Shown here: positions 33,101 through 42,393 of the stretch, one piece after another | How positions within the stretch are numbered: the stretch's first letter is position 1 | Layout: each line of letters starts with the position of its first letter | DNA from: Turritopsis dohrnii | Taxonomy: Eukaryota; Cnidaria; Hydrozoa; Anthoathecata; Oceaniidae | Reading direction: 5' to 3' | NCBI GenBank assembly: GCA_027922465.2 | Contig: BQMF02000305.1 | Span: forward strand, 372,001-436,000 | DNA length: 64,000 nucleotides | Translations under genes and position numbers: made by a program | The notes under the pieces: model-generated | Told to the model about the DNA's origin: nothing | The model's database searches: none | Seen by the model: only the letters and a program-made list of their open reading frames with translations

Positions 33101-36100
33101 AAGAACTTTAAGTAAAATTTCAAATTTAAAAGTATTCTTGTGGCAAGTACTTTTGCTGCTACCGTTTTGCGCCATCTGGCTCTTGTTTTATCTAGATTGA
33201 CCTTATATTTATTAGAAAAATGTTTTAATAGAATAATTGAATACTTGGAGGAAAAGTCACTGTGAAGGAGTGTATTTTGTTAGTAACATACATACTATTG
33301 CAATGAAGATGCTCTTCATTGCAGTGACTGAAGAAAAATTCGGGCATACCATTCCGAAAAGTGAACTTTTATTCTTGAGCACTTACACGAGGTTATTTTT
33401 TCTTTTCCAGTCATCAGATCAACTTATACTCCGACGTTTTATTAACGCCCGACTTTTACTGGGACAGAGAAGATCTGGAAAAATTATACTCGAAGACATG
33501 TGCCTACTTGGAGATATCGAAACGAACAAAGGTGAAAATTCCATCTATTGAAATCTAAAGTATTAATTTTTAAGAATGGACTGTTTGATCTAATACACTA
33601 TCGTTGATTAAAACTATCGGCTGCAGAAAATGTCAACACTGTATTTCAGCCGAATCAACATTTGTCCGCTTCGTTTTCACGTAATTTTATCATAACCTAG
33701 TAAAGCTGAGGATTTCATCATAACAAGGCTATCAATGTTTTTTTTTTGTTTCGTTATTTTAATGGATAGTTTTGGGTCTTTCTGGAGACCTTCCATTCTT
33801 AACGATTGGTATTCTTACCACATAGACTGTATTATGGTATATGGCAATTAACAGAGAGGAGAGCATACATGCTTTTCTTTTTATAAAAATAGTTCCTATA
33901 AGAATATGACGGTGAAAATCGCCTAAAGCATGGTTTCCATTCAGAGATTTCTGTGCAGGCGGAGCGAACGGAGCGAACTTAGCGGACAAAAAATAACATT
34001 TCCATTCATTCCCCGCGCAAACTTTGGTTGTTGTTTTAAGATGGCTAAACTGAACACAGCAATTATTTTGCAAGCGAATTTAGTTTTGTTGATGTTATTA
34101 CGCCGAAGAATTAAGAGAAGAAAAGTTAGAAATAGAAAAAAGAGATTCTGGGTACGTCAAATCTTTCAAGAAAGAGAAGAAAAAGGTGAATTTCAGTTGC
34201 TGGTGCGCGACCTTTATCTCTTCGACCACGATTATTTTTACAGGAACTTTCGAATGTCTCCTAAAAACTTTGAACTTCTGTTATCTTGGGTAGGACCGTT
34301 TATATGTAAATCTGGTGCTAAGCGACCTACAACTTCTTCAGCTGAACGTTTGTGCATCACATTACGATATCTTGCTACAGGGGACTCCCAATTCACAATA
34401 GCATCAAGCTATCGAGTTAGCCCAACCACAGTATGCCGAATAATTCGAGAGACTACCTTAATAATTTGGGAAGTGTTGCGTAGTAGAAATTACATGAAGG
34501 TACCAAATTCTACAGAAGAGTGGCAGAGAATTTCTAACGAGTTTCAAGAAGTGTGGAATTTTCCTCATTGTTTAGGTGCCATTGATGGTAAACACATAGT
34601 GATCCAAGCTCCCAAAAACACAGGTTCATTATATTTCAATTATAAGAAAACTTTCAGCATTGTATTACTTGCTGTTTGTAATGCACGGTATGAGTTCACG
34701 CTTGTTGACATTGGAGAGCCAGGGAGGAAAAGTGATAGTGGAATATACAGCGAAAGTCAACTTGGAACTTCCATTGACAATAACTTGCTACACCTCCCAG
34801 AAGATTCCCATATTCACGGGTACAATCAAAACATTTCATTTCCATACGTTTTTGTTGCGGACGAAGGCTTTGCCTTAAAACGAAATATGCTTCGGCCATT
34901 TCCAAAATCAAATAGATTTGATCGCACCGAAATTATCTTTAACTACAGATTATCACGAGCGAGAAGGATTATTGAAAACTGTTTTGGAATCTTAGCTACA
35001 AAATTTCGAATTTTCAGAAGACCAATAATTGCTGATGTCGATAATGTAAAGAATATTACAAAGGCATCTGTTGCTTTACATAATTTCTTGATAAAGGAAG
35101 AGTTTGGTAATTATTTTCCTACATCGTCTCAAGATATTCAGCCTTGCAGTGATAATATGATTGCTTTATTGCATCAAGGCTCTAATAACTGTACCAACAG
35201 TGCAAAAGAAGTAAGACAAATGTTCAAGACCTACTTTAATTCAATAGAAGGTTCAGTTTCATGGCAAAATGATATATTTAACACAGAGAGTTAAATTTAA
35301 AGAAAATAAACATTAAATCAAGTGCAACGAAGACTTATTTCACATGTTAGTGAATAGCTGTTAAGATATATACATTTGTTTTAATATATGATATCGATAT
35401 GTATTCAAATATAAACAGAAGATTTTGTGACATTCCATGCAATTTCAATGACACGCCATTTTTCTAAACAAGCCACACTATTTTTCGGTTAATCTTATCA
35501 ATTATAATTGGGAATAACTTTCTGGCACAATTTGTGGACAATTTTTTAAACACGAATTGAACTGCATTAGAAATCTATCAAAACTTATTGAGCTACATAC
35601 TTTAGTTCAGCCATTTCATAGAACCATTGAACTCAAATCTTAATCTAAAGTGTTAACAATCAAGATTCCCAATTAGTTAATATTTTTGTTATGCCTTTTT
35701 TGAATTGATTATACTATATCTTTTTTCACACCGCCAAATATTGTTGACACTACAATTAGGGATTTGAAGGAATTCTAGTTCTTTTAATATCTTTACTTAA
35801 GTGGAAACTGTTGTGATGATTCCCTTATGATTGATAAAATAACCAAGTATATTATACATATTAGCATATAATTATTTTCTAGAATTATGGTTTATTCCTT
35901 CAAATTGCATGGAAAGTCATAACTTAGAAAGTTCCTGTTGTTAACAAAAAAGTATAATATATATAGTATATATTCACGTTAACTAGCCACCTATTGTCCA
36001 TCATATTTCACTTCAAATAAAACTTCTTGTATTTTCAATCGTGCTAGCATATTTTGCCTTGGTGTAAGGTCATTTAAACTTTCGATGAGGCTTTTGCAAA

Positions 36101-39100
36101 AATGAACATTCGAATTTTCCTCTGTACTATCTGATTTTGATTGTTCTGTTAAAAATGAGTTGAAATTGTCGATAACCCCAATTAACCGTTGATCTGCTTC
36201 ATCGACCTGCTTTCTTTGTTTGCCATATCTTGATCCCCTTGATTGCACTTGACTCATTTGCTCAACTTCGTCTAAATTTGTTGATGGGTCTAAATTTGTT
36301 GATGGTTTGATTACACCAGTGGCAGATGAATCATTTAAAAACTGGAGCTCATTAAAGAAGTGGCAAGTAGGTAATTTTGATGCCTTCGATCCTGATTTCG
36401 TCAACTTATTTCGTTTTGACAAACAGCGAGTAAACCCATCACGTAGGTTTTTCCATGCACTTTTTATATCATCAACTAAAAATAGAATCAAAATTTCTTA
36501 TAAAATTGGTATATATTTTTCCCCCTGTTTTATTTCACCAACAAAACCCCGTTGACCCCCCCCCCTCCTTTAAAAGAGGGTACAGGAAACTAATGATATT
36601 CTACAAAAACAAAACACTGCTGCTATTATCACTTTATGTTTTCTACATTTCTATGAAATTTTTAAGCAGATTATTGTCACAGTAGATAATGCGCCCGTTG
36701 CGTTGGTATATATAACTTATATATAACTTTGAACACATGTAAACGAGTTAAAATCATCAATCAATAAAGAAAAATAAACAAAATAATAAGTCTGAAAATG
36801 TTCATACCATTGTGAGTTTTCCCCATACTTTCATAAATTGATTGCCATGCAGTTTTCTTTTTTGAAAAATCTTTGTAATCCTTAGATTTGAAATCCCATA
36901 GACAACGGTGACGGCGTACTCTTTCTATAAGTTCCTCTTTATCAATGCCTTCTTCTTCAACATTTTCTGACTGAATATTATTTTGTGAAATATTCGATGA
37001 TGTGGTAGCAGAATTATTTCTTAGGTTGTTCAAAATAGATAGATTATTTTCGACGTAACTATTCTCATTCTCCTCATCAAAATCATCATTTTCATAATTT
37101 CCACTTGGTGATGGTGATGGTAAGGGCAAAGGTGTCGTTGGAGGACTCATAAAGTCAGTTGTTATTTGATTAAATTGTTGCTGATGCTGTTGAGGAGATG
37201 ATGTCGAAGGATGTAATTGTTGTTGAATGACTGGATATCGAGGCTGAAAATTCTGAAATTGCATAAAACTTCGAGGATCCATTTGAAATCTTTCAGTTTC
37301 TTCTCCTCGTTGCGTTTTCTTTTCCTCTAGCTTTCTTTTCCTAAATCTTGCTAGGGCACTATGGTCGTCTTCGTTGCTTGCCATGTTTGTATGTCGAACA
37401 CCATATTTCTTTTACGATTTGCAGATGTCAGCAAAATTAAAGCAAGCTGATTGGTTGTAGAAACCAAGCGAACAAAAAAAGTTGAAAATTTTCAACTTTC
37501 ACAGCGCACAATTTTGTTTATTTTGTTCGCTCGCTTTGCTCTAAATTTAGATTTTCTTGACGTCACGACGTACTTTTTTCCGCCCGCCTGCACAAGTTCG
37601 CTGAATGGAAACCGCGCTTAATTTGTAAGAATATCTTAAGAATATTCCCAGAGTGAGTTTCATAAGAATAACAGAACAGGGTGAAAGACAGATACAGTAA
37701 ATGCGCAGAAATCAATATAAACATCAAACATAAAGCTGTTTTGATAAGTTCACAACATAATTGTTGTATATCGTGTACACGTGACATTGTCAAGAAATCT
37801 GATTCTGGAATATAAGAATACATTGAGAGTATCTCACCCTTGTCTTTTGGTAAACCATCAGAATACTTCACCCTCAACGAAATTTCACTATGCTTATAAA
37901 ACAAAAAGCATGTATCTCACTATCGACGTCCTCAGGGTGGATTCGAACCGGGGGTTCTACGCCTTATCCCTTAGGCCAAGGTTCCACTGAATGTTGACTA
38001 GGCCATAATACAGCGTTTATACAAAACTCAATAAATGTCGCCATTACATTACAGCGGTGTTTGGCCTGATATTAATACGATCGGTTTATTACCAGGTTGT
38101 TTCAACCTTTCTGAAGTGGGTTCCCTTGGAGGTTGTGTTAAGGTCCCGAGAGCACTACCTCTGTAATGTTTTGCCCCCTTTTTTGTTTGTTTTGTTATTT
38201 ATTTTTTATACATTGTCGTTTGCATGCATACGTATATACTCTCGTTAATTGGGACTCTGAAGAGACGAGAGAAACTGGTCCCACTTACCCAATATCGTAG
38301 GGGTACGGTATTTCCATGACAACCATTTAGGTTTTAGTCCCTTTTTCGGCTACTATCTATAAAAATCATACTTTTTCATTCTTACATAGGTTATGAACGA
38401 GAAATTGAATATGTGTAGTGAATTGGTTAGCTTGTTGAGAAGCCACTTAAACGAACAGCTGTCCCATCGGTTGGAATGGATGATCATTATCCTGATCACT
38501 ATAGAGGTTATTTCATGTTATTTCATTCATGCTGTAGAATCTTTCATGAATTAGATCATTAATGTCGTCAAATTTTGCGTAGTTGACCACCAGATTGCAA
38601 AGAATTTCCATCTGCGTGTCATTGGCTATCCAAACATGTAGAACTTTCCCGTGTTTTACTGATTGCATTTATTACTTTGCAATAATACATTATTCCATTC
38701 CGCAGTTAGATAATTAAAGGCAATTAAAATCTTTAAAAAGAGATCATATTTTTGCCGTAACAAGACATTCATATAGACATTTGAAAAATATTTATTTCCA
38801 ACCTGTTATTGTACTAACATGTTTACGTCTGTCGAAAGCTTATAATTGACCGAGACTGATTTCGGATTTTGTATCATTCGGTGAATAGACCTTTTCGGAA
38901 ATTACGTCACGGCAGATCTTGCCTCGTTTCTAAGGTTTTTAATTACTTAAGTAATTAAGAATCATAAAAGAAGTTCGTGTAAGGTTTCTTCTCGGGTATC
39001 ATTTCTTTTCAAAAACAACACAAATGTCACTATTATTTGTGTTGATAGCGAGGCAAGATCTGCTCTGACTTATTTTCGGAAAAGGTCTATCAAACGGCTG

Positions 39101-39230
39101 GAAGTAAACAAGACGGCTTTGACATTCCGTTCTTTACCATATTGCGGTTTTGTTGTTGTTGTTGTTGTATTCATCGATGTCTTTTGTTTCCCAGATCCTC
39201 TTCGAAGTGATCCGATTGTTCGAGAAGTGA
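27145..39230 (+). CDS. RMND1: RMND1 orthologue, mitochondrial DUF155/RMD1 protein (11 exons)
   Basis: Exons: 27145-27306, 27465-27576, 27930-28002, 28080-28122, 28197-28297, 28817-28923, 30186-30250, 31563-31639, 33411-33531, 38390-38506, 39195-39230. Phases agree throughout, giving 337 aa (human about 449). The N terminus is basic with no acidic residue until Ser/Asp at about 48, as in a mitochondrial targeting sequence. The DUF155 core runs through [48 protein letters not shown] and [17 protein letters not shown]. The C terminus has [20 protein letters not shown] and a membrane helix [15 protein letters not shown]. The last 11 codons are a separate exon matching the human MFELGRVFF end. RMND1 sits in the inner mitochondrial membrane and supports mitoribosomes. 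Despite the name it is not a known meiotic factor in animals. Intron 9 contains a full Harbinger. Confidence 0.9.
29492..29606. mobile_element. Hairpin MITE, family hp-1, copy 1
   Basis: About 115 bp with symmetrical halves: TCACTGCGAAGAAGTGCATTTC on the left and GAAAGTGCTTCATTGCAGTGA on the right, ending TTTTGCCAACTGGG. In RMND1 intron 6. Confidence 0.7.
29826..29927. mobile_element. Hairpin MITE, family hp-1, copy 2
   Basis: Same family as 29492-29606. It is flanked on both sides by about 35 bp of near-identical sequence (AACATTATTCTTGAGGATCA at 29796 and 29928), much longer than a normal target duplication. RMND1 intron 6. Confidence 0.7.
31349..31452. mobile_element. Hairpin MITE, family hp-1, copy 3
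   Basis: A diverged copy in RMND1 intron 7: TGCAAAGGAGTGTAATTCTA, then ACACTATTTCAATAGAAATG and CTCTTCTTCGC. The right arm is degraded. Confidence 0.55.
31664..31784. mobile_element. Hairpin MITE, family hp-1, copy 4
   Basis: Starts CCATTGGGCAGATTTGTT and ends CGACGATTTGCCTACTGG. The central GGAGTGCAATTCTATAGAAA is typical of the family. RMND1 intron 8, just after exon 8. Confidence 0.7.
32017..32423. mobile_element. TA-target fold-back MITE with AAGCCCATGGGCTT palindromes
   Basis: The TIRs CCCTATTACCCCGTTTTTAA and its complement (near-perfect) are flanked by TA on each side (32015-32016 and 32424-32425), as for Tc1/mariner-type elements. The 407-bp body has several copies of the palindrome AAGCCCATGGGCTT. 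It sits within an ACT/CTC microsatellite that continues on both sides. RMND1 intron 8. Confidence 0.75.
33243..33345. mobile_element. Hairpin MITE, family hp-1, copy 5
   Basis: GTCACTGTGAAGGAGTGTATTT and its mirrored half, ATGAAGATGCTCTTCATTGC then AGTGAC. RMND1 intron 8, 66 bases before exon 9. A 104-aa frame through it is spurious. Confidence 0.65.
34041..35294 (+). CDS. PIF/Harbinger DDE transposase A
   Basis: 417 aa from the ATG at 34041, which has good context (AAGATGG). An upstream in-frame ATG at 33930 lies within the TIR and is unlikely to be used. The N-terminal basic region ([15 protein letters not shown]) is followed by the HTH-like part ([33 protein letters not shown]). The DDE_Tnp_4 catalytic core follows: first Asp in GAIDGKHIV, second in [15 protein letters not shown], Glu in [14 protein letters not shown]. 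The length and all three acidic residues are as expected for an active enzyme that cuts and rejoins TIR ends with TWA duplications. A 3' AATAAA follows shortly after the stop (about 35305). Confidence 0.9.
   Translation: MAKLNTAIILQANLVLLMLLRRRIKRRKVRNRKKRFWVRQIFQEREEKGEFQLLVRDLYLFDHDYFYRNFRMSPKNFELLLSWVGPFICKSGAKRPTTSSAERLCITLRYLATGDSQFTIASSYRVSPTTVCRIIRETTLIIWEVLRSRNYMKVPNSTEEWQRISNEFQEVWNFPHCLGAIDGKHIVIQAPKNTGSLYFNYKKTFSIVLLAVCNARYEFTLVDIGEPGRKSDSGIYSESQLGTSIDNNLLHLPEDSHIHGYNQNISFPYVFVADEGFALKRNMLRPFPKSNRFDRTEIIFNYRLSRARRIIENCFGILATKFRIFRRPIIADVDNVKNITKASVALHNFLIKEEFGNYFPTSSQDIQPCSDNMIALLHQGSNNCTNSAKEVRQMFKTYFNSIEGSVSWQNDIFNTES
35991..37384 (-). CDS. Harbinger MADF/BESS DNA-binding partner A (two exons)
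   Basis: Exons 37384-36808 and 36475-35991 join in phase 1 (donor GTATGA, acceptor TTTTTAG), 353 aa. The N terminus is charged, then rich in Gln, Pro and Ser. The MADF (Myb/SANT-like) domain starts at [16 protein letters not shown], crosses the intron and ends around HFFNELQFL. The C terminus resembles a BESS domain ([20 protein letters not shown]). In Harbinger systems such proteins bind TIRs and help bring the transposase into the nucleus. The promoter would lie in the right TIR region. Confidence 0.85.
37927..37988 (-). pseudogene. tRNA-Arg-like sequence lacking anticodon arm
   Basis: On the minus strand TTGGCCTAAGGGATAAGGCG (D arm and A box, tRNA-Arg-like) is followed directly by CCCCCGGTTCGAATCCACCC (T arm with perfect B box). 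The anticodon arm is missing, and the 5' acceptor strand does not pair with GAGGAC. Probably the head of a SINE. RMND1 intron 9. Confidence 0.5.
38884..39090. mobile_element. MITE with about 45-bp TIRs in RMND1 intron 10
   Basis: AATAGACCTTTTCGGAAA at the left and its complement at the right, continuing inward to GCAGATCTTGCCTCG in both arms. Size about 207 bp. Confidence 0.75.
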
Positions 39231-39454
39231 TCGTGGCACAAATTCTTACCCGACAATACTTCATCTGAATCCGAGACTTCCAGCTGCGCTGGAGTGGCGG
39301 GAATAGACGTTCGCTTGTCAATAACATCAGAAGACTAGTAGATACAATATTTTATTTCACTTTATTTTTGTTGTTTTTTCGTATAGTGTCCTTTCTTTGA
39401 GGATGATAGATGGAATACCATAGATAGATGGATAGGCAGAAAATTTAGGGAAAT

Positions 39455-39671
39455 AGACCTTTTCATTAATTAGGCCACAAATGTTGTGACGTCATTTCTG
39501 AGCTTAATAATTATTACGTTCCCTGACGTCATAATGAAGGTACATGCGTTAGATGTATCTCTCAAGATATGTTTTTTTTATGACGCGCCGAAAACAACGT
39601 TTATTATATTTGGAAACGAGGCAACATTTAAAAAGTTCGAAAGTGACGTAATGAGTGAAAAGATCTATTGA
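39455..39671. mobile_element. MITE related to 38884-39090, downstream of RMND1
   Basis: It starts AATAGACCTTTTCATTAATT and ends AGTGAAAAGATCTATTG, an imperfect TIR of the same AATAGACCTTTTC family. About 215 bp, no coding content. Confidence 0.55.
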
Positions 39672-40430
39672 TTGATACTTTTATCACAGCCTCGTTATCA
39701 TGTACGCTGTTGTTTCGCCAATTGTGACTTGAAAAAGGCTTTCTATTAATTTAAAAAATATTTCGAAATTCGGATTTTGTTTATTGAAAGAAACAGCTTT
39801 GAAATTTCCGTTTCCAACACTCTGAAACACACAGTGTATAAGCCATTTTGTCGCGGTATATTTTATAGAAACATGGGAATTCCTTTTGTTATATCTTATC
39901 AGGCGGAAATAATATAATCGGGCCTTATCCTTGCAATTTTTTAATTAAGAAGATTTATATATTTTTTAATTGTTTTTCGACTGATAATTATATCTTAGAA
40001 AGATCGCCCAAACCAAGCGTGCATCTAATCAGATCACCACAACTGGTTGTTGATCATCGGTGACAAAGTTCAGCTTCGGTTTTGGACAATGCTTTATTCG
40101 TTACTCCAAGTGTTTAGTATTATGTATTTTTTACAAATGCTTACAATTCTAATTAAAAAAGAAGAAGTCCTGAGCGTTTTTCGTTGTCCATATCTCCTTT
40201 CAGAAAATCATTCAAGAGCCCTAATTCGCATTGCTATTTCTTTCGGATATGTTTCAAAATTTCAGAAATTGAGGCCATTCGACAGGGAGGGAAGAAAAAG
40301 GAGTTTGAACGCCCTAAATCTTTTTTTGATGCGAAACTTTATGGGAAGACTGAGGAGGGCTGTTTAGGATTAAGAACAAAATGGATCTAGCTGGAATTTT
40401 ATTCAAACGTCGGCATATTATCATACCCAA

Positions 40431-41060
40431 ATGTCACAACAACGAAGAGTGTTTTCATCGCAATCGCGTGTAGACTTCTACAGAAACACACTCGTTCGCA
40501 GTGCTTTTTCAATAAATTTGTCCGGTGAGTACCATGTTACCCCGTCTCGCTGTGATTTGATAACTTGCTGTTAAGAAACGCCTCTGATCAAGTATCTTCA
40601 TAAAACTAGGTGCACCTTGACAAATGTGTAGGTTTGTGGAGTGGGTGCGTGTAATCATCCTTACGAGTACGCCCTATAATTTGTAGGTGGTGAAAATAAA
40701 AAATAAATTTATTTTCTTTACATAGAATTCTATGCGGTAAAAAAAAACAAACAACAAAGCATTTTTTCCCTCATAAAAATTTCTATGTAGAGAAACTAAT
40801 GTTGAAGTTTTATTTTCATCACAAAGGAAGTCCTACCTGAAGAAAATAAAAGATGGCACCAAGAATATGCTTCCGTAATTCACCTTTCCCAAGATCCATG
40901 ACGTATTGGTAAACTCGTTTCCAAATGAGGGTCCGTACTGACAAATTATTGGAGAGCTTAGGAGGAGGAGACGGAGCTTGGAGATGATGTTATCCGCAGA
41001 TACCGTCTCCAGAAATATCACTACTTTGATGAGCCATCAAACGTAATGAAAAAGGTCTGA
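40431..41060. other. Coding-like island of unresolved strand
   Basis: On the plus strand an ATG at 40431 opens MSQQRRVFSSQSRVDFYRN and runs to a consensus donor GTGAGT at 40525. Downstream, about 40826-41057 shows short protein-like runs in successive frames (EENKRWHQEYASVIHLSQDP, DVLVNSFPNEGPY, GDDVIRRYRLQKYHYFDEPS), as in a frameshifted gene. On the minus strand the same region has an uninterrupted exon-like frame with TLIWKRVYQYVMDLGKGELR and HILGAIFYFLQ, ending at a GTAGGA donor. The two readings exclude each other. I do not recognise either. Confidence 0.35.
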
Positions 41061-41377
41061 GAATGAACTATTCGTTTTGCAAACATTCCCCTCGGCATAA
41101 TAATGGGTTGGACTTTTAATAAAAAACTGTTGGACGAAACTATTTTTATATATATACTTTTTTAATAACAAATTATATTTTTTGTATAACGAAAATTAAT
41201 TTTTCTTGCGATATCAATAAATAAATAAACATTAAGAATTATAACAATATCCTTCCCAGTCCTCCAAAAAGAAAGCCATGACGACAAATGACGAAAACAT
41301 CTCAAATTAGTCTGGAGACATGCGCGATGAAGGATGAAGCCACAGCCCATGCCCGAAAATCGTGCGTTAATACGCTA

Positions 41378-41536
41378 CCCAGTGGGCAAATTTGTTAAAA
41401 AAAACCACTGCGGGAGAGTGAATTTCGAAAGAAGTAAACACACTCTGCAAACGAGTGCATTTCTATAGAAACATAAACACTACTTCAATAAAAATGGTCT
41501 TCATCGCAGTGATTTTTTGACGATTTCGTCCGCTGT
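41378..41536. mobile_element. Hairpin MITE, family hp-1, copy 6
   Basis: Starts CCCAGTGGGCAAATTTGTT and ends TTTTTGACGATTTCGTC, with GAGTGCATTTCTATAGAAAC in the middle. The longest copy, with an extra internal block. Confidence 0.7.
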
Positions 41537-42393
41537 GTAACGTTTAAAAACAGATCTTGAATTCCAAAACAAGTCATCAAAATAAAACAACAAAAAAACA
41601 AGTCATATGCACCACAAGGTAATCTAAGCAGGGATAAAGATTAAAGACTCGACTGAAAAGATTCCATTTATAATGCTTGGCAACAGAAACAGTTATGATC
41701 TCCATAATATCATTGAGCCAAACGAGCGCCGCTCAAAGATTTTCGCTTTCATAGAACCGAACTTGCATATATCGAAAACTTAATCTCAAGAAAAAAGCGT
41801 CAAGTTTGGTCAAATCATGTGTAAAATAGAATCTTATATTAGGTGATAGGAAGTACGCAGCACTCCTTCGTAGTGCTTACTCTATTCGTGTTAAATAACA
41901 ATAAATATTAAAAAAAAAAAAAAAATCCTCCACTTCGTTTAAATATCGAAGCTTCAACTTTATCCTGAACAAACCAATCACATTCGCTATCACGTGATTA
42001 AGCTCGACTATTCAATACTCGATACCTTGCTCATCCTAACAAGACATCTGGATGAACAAGATTCCAGTGGTTTGAAAATTTCATAAATAAAAGCTATCTA
42101 ATCATAAAAATGTTAGTTGTGTTTGGTTTTTGACTCTACTTGCATATAAGCAGTGAAGAAAATGAATGCCTAAAAATCTGACTTAACAAGTTACATTCGA
42201 CCGGAGCGAAGTTCGCGCCAATCAACTCGATATACCGTATTGGCTCTTTTTATGCCGGCTCCTATAGGTGCTATCTTTCCAAAATCTATGGTCAAAATCA
42301 CATTATCAAAATTAACGCCATTAAGGGCGGGCATAAAACGGGCGGATAAGGCAGATATATAAAAGGATACCCTTCCACGATGCATGGACGATA
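41537..42393. other. Intergenic sequence between RMND1 and CASTOR 3' ends
   Basis: AT-rich, with a 15-A run near 41912 and no gene-like ORF. It should contain the CASTOR 3' UTR (minus strand). No canonical minus-strand AATAAA was found close to the stop codon. Confidence 0.5.

Larger units (their letters stand above)
33927..37618. mobile_element. Complete autonomous-looking PIF/Harbinger transposon A, in RMND1 intron 9
   Basis: The left end AGCATGGTTTCCATTCAG and the complement of the right end AGCGCGGTTTCCATTCAG match, and continue to TGTGCAGGCGG. TAA flanks both sides (33924-33926 and 37619-37621). It is 3,692 bp. It encodes a transposase on + (34041-35294) and a MADF/BESS protein on - (37384-35991, one intron), pointing at each other. 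Both frames are open, so the copy could be recently active. Exons 9 and 10 of RMND1 lie either side, and the transposase is in the same orientation as the host gene. Confidence 0.9.

Noticed and set aside
33237..33551. A 104-aa plus ORF ending in RMND1 exon 9
   Set aside because: It starts in an hp-1 MITE and uses the wrong frame of exon 9. The right frame gives [15 protein letters not shown], typical of RMND1.
33759..34073. A 104-aa minus-strand ORF overlapping the start of the Harbinger transposase
   Set aside because: It spans the TIR boundary and the opposite strand of a conserved transposase N terminus.
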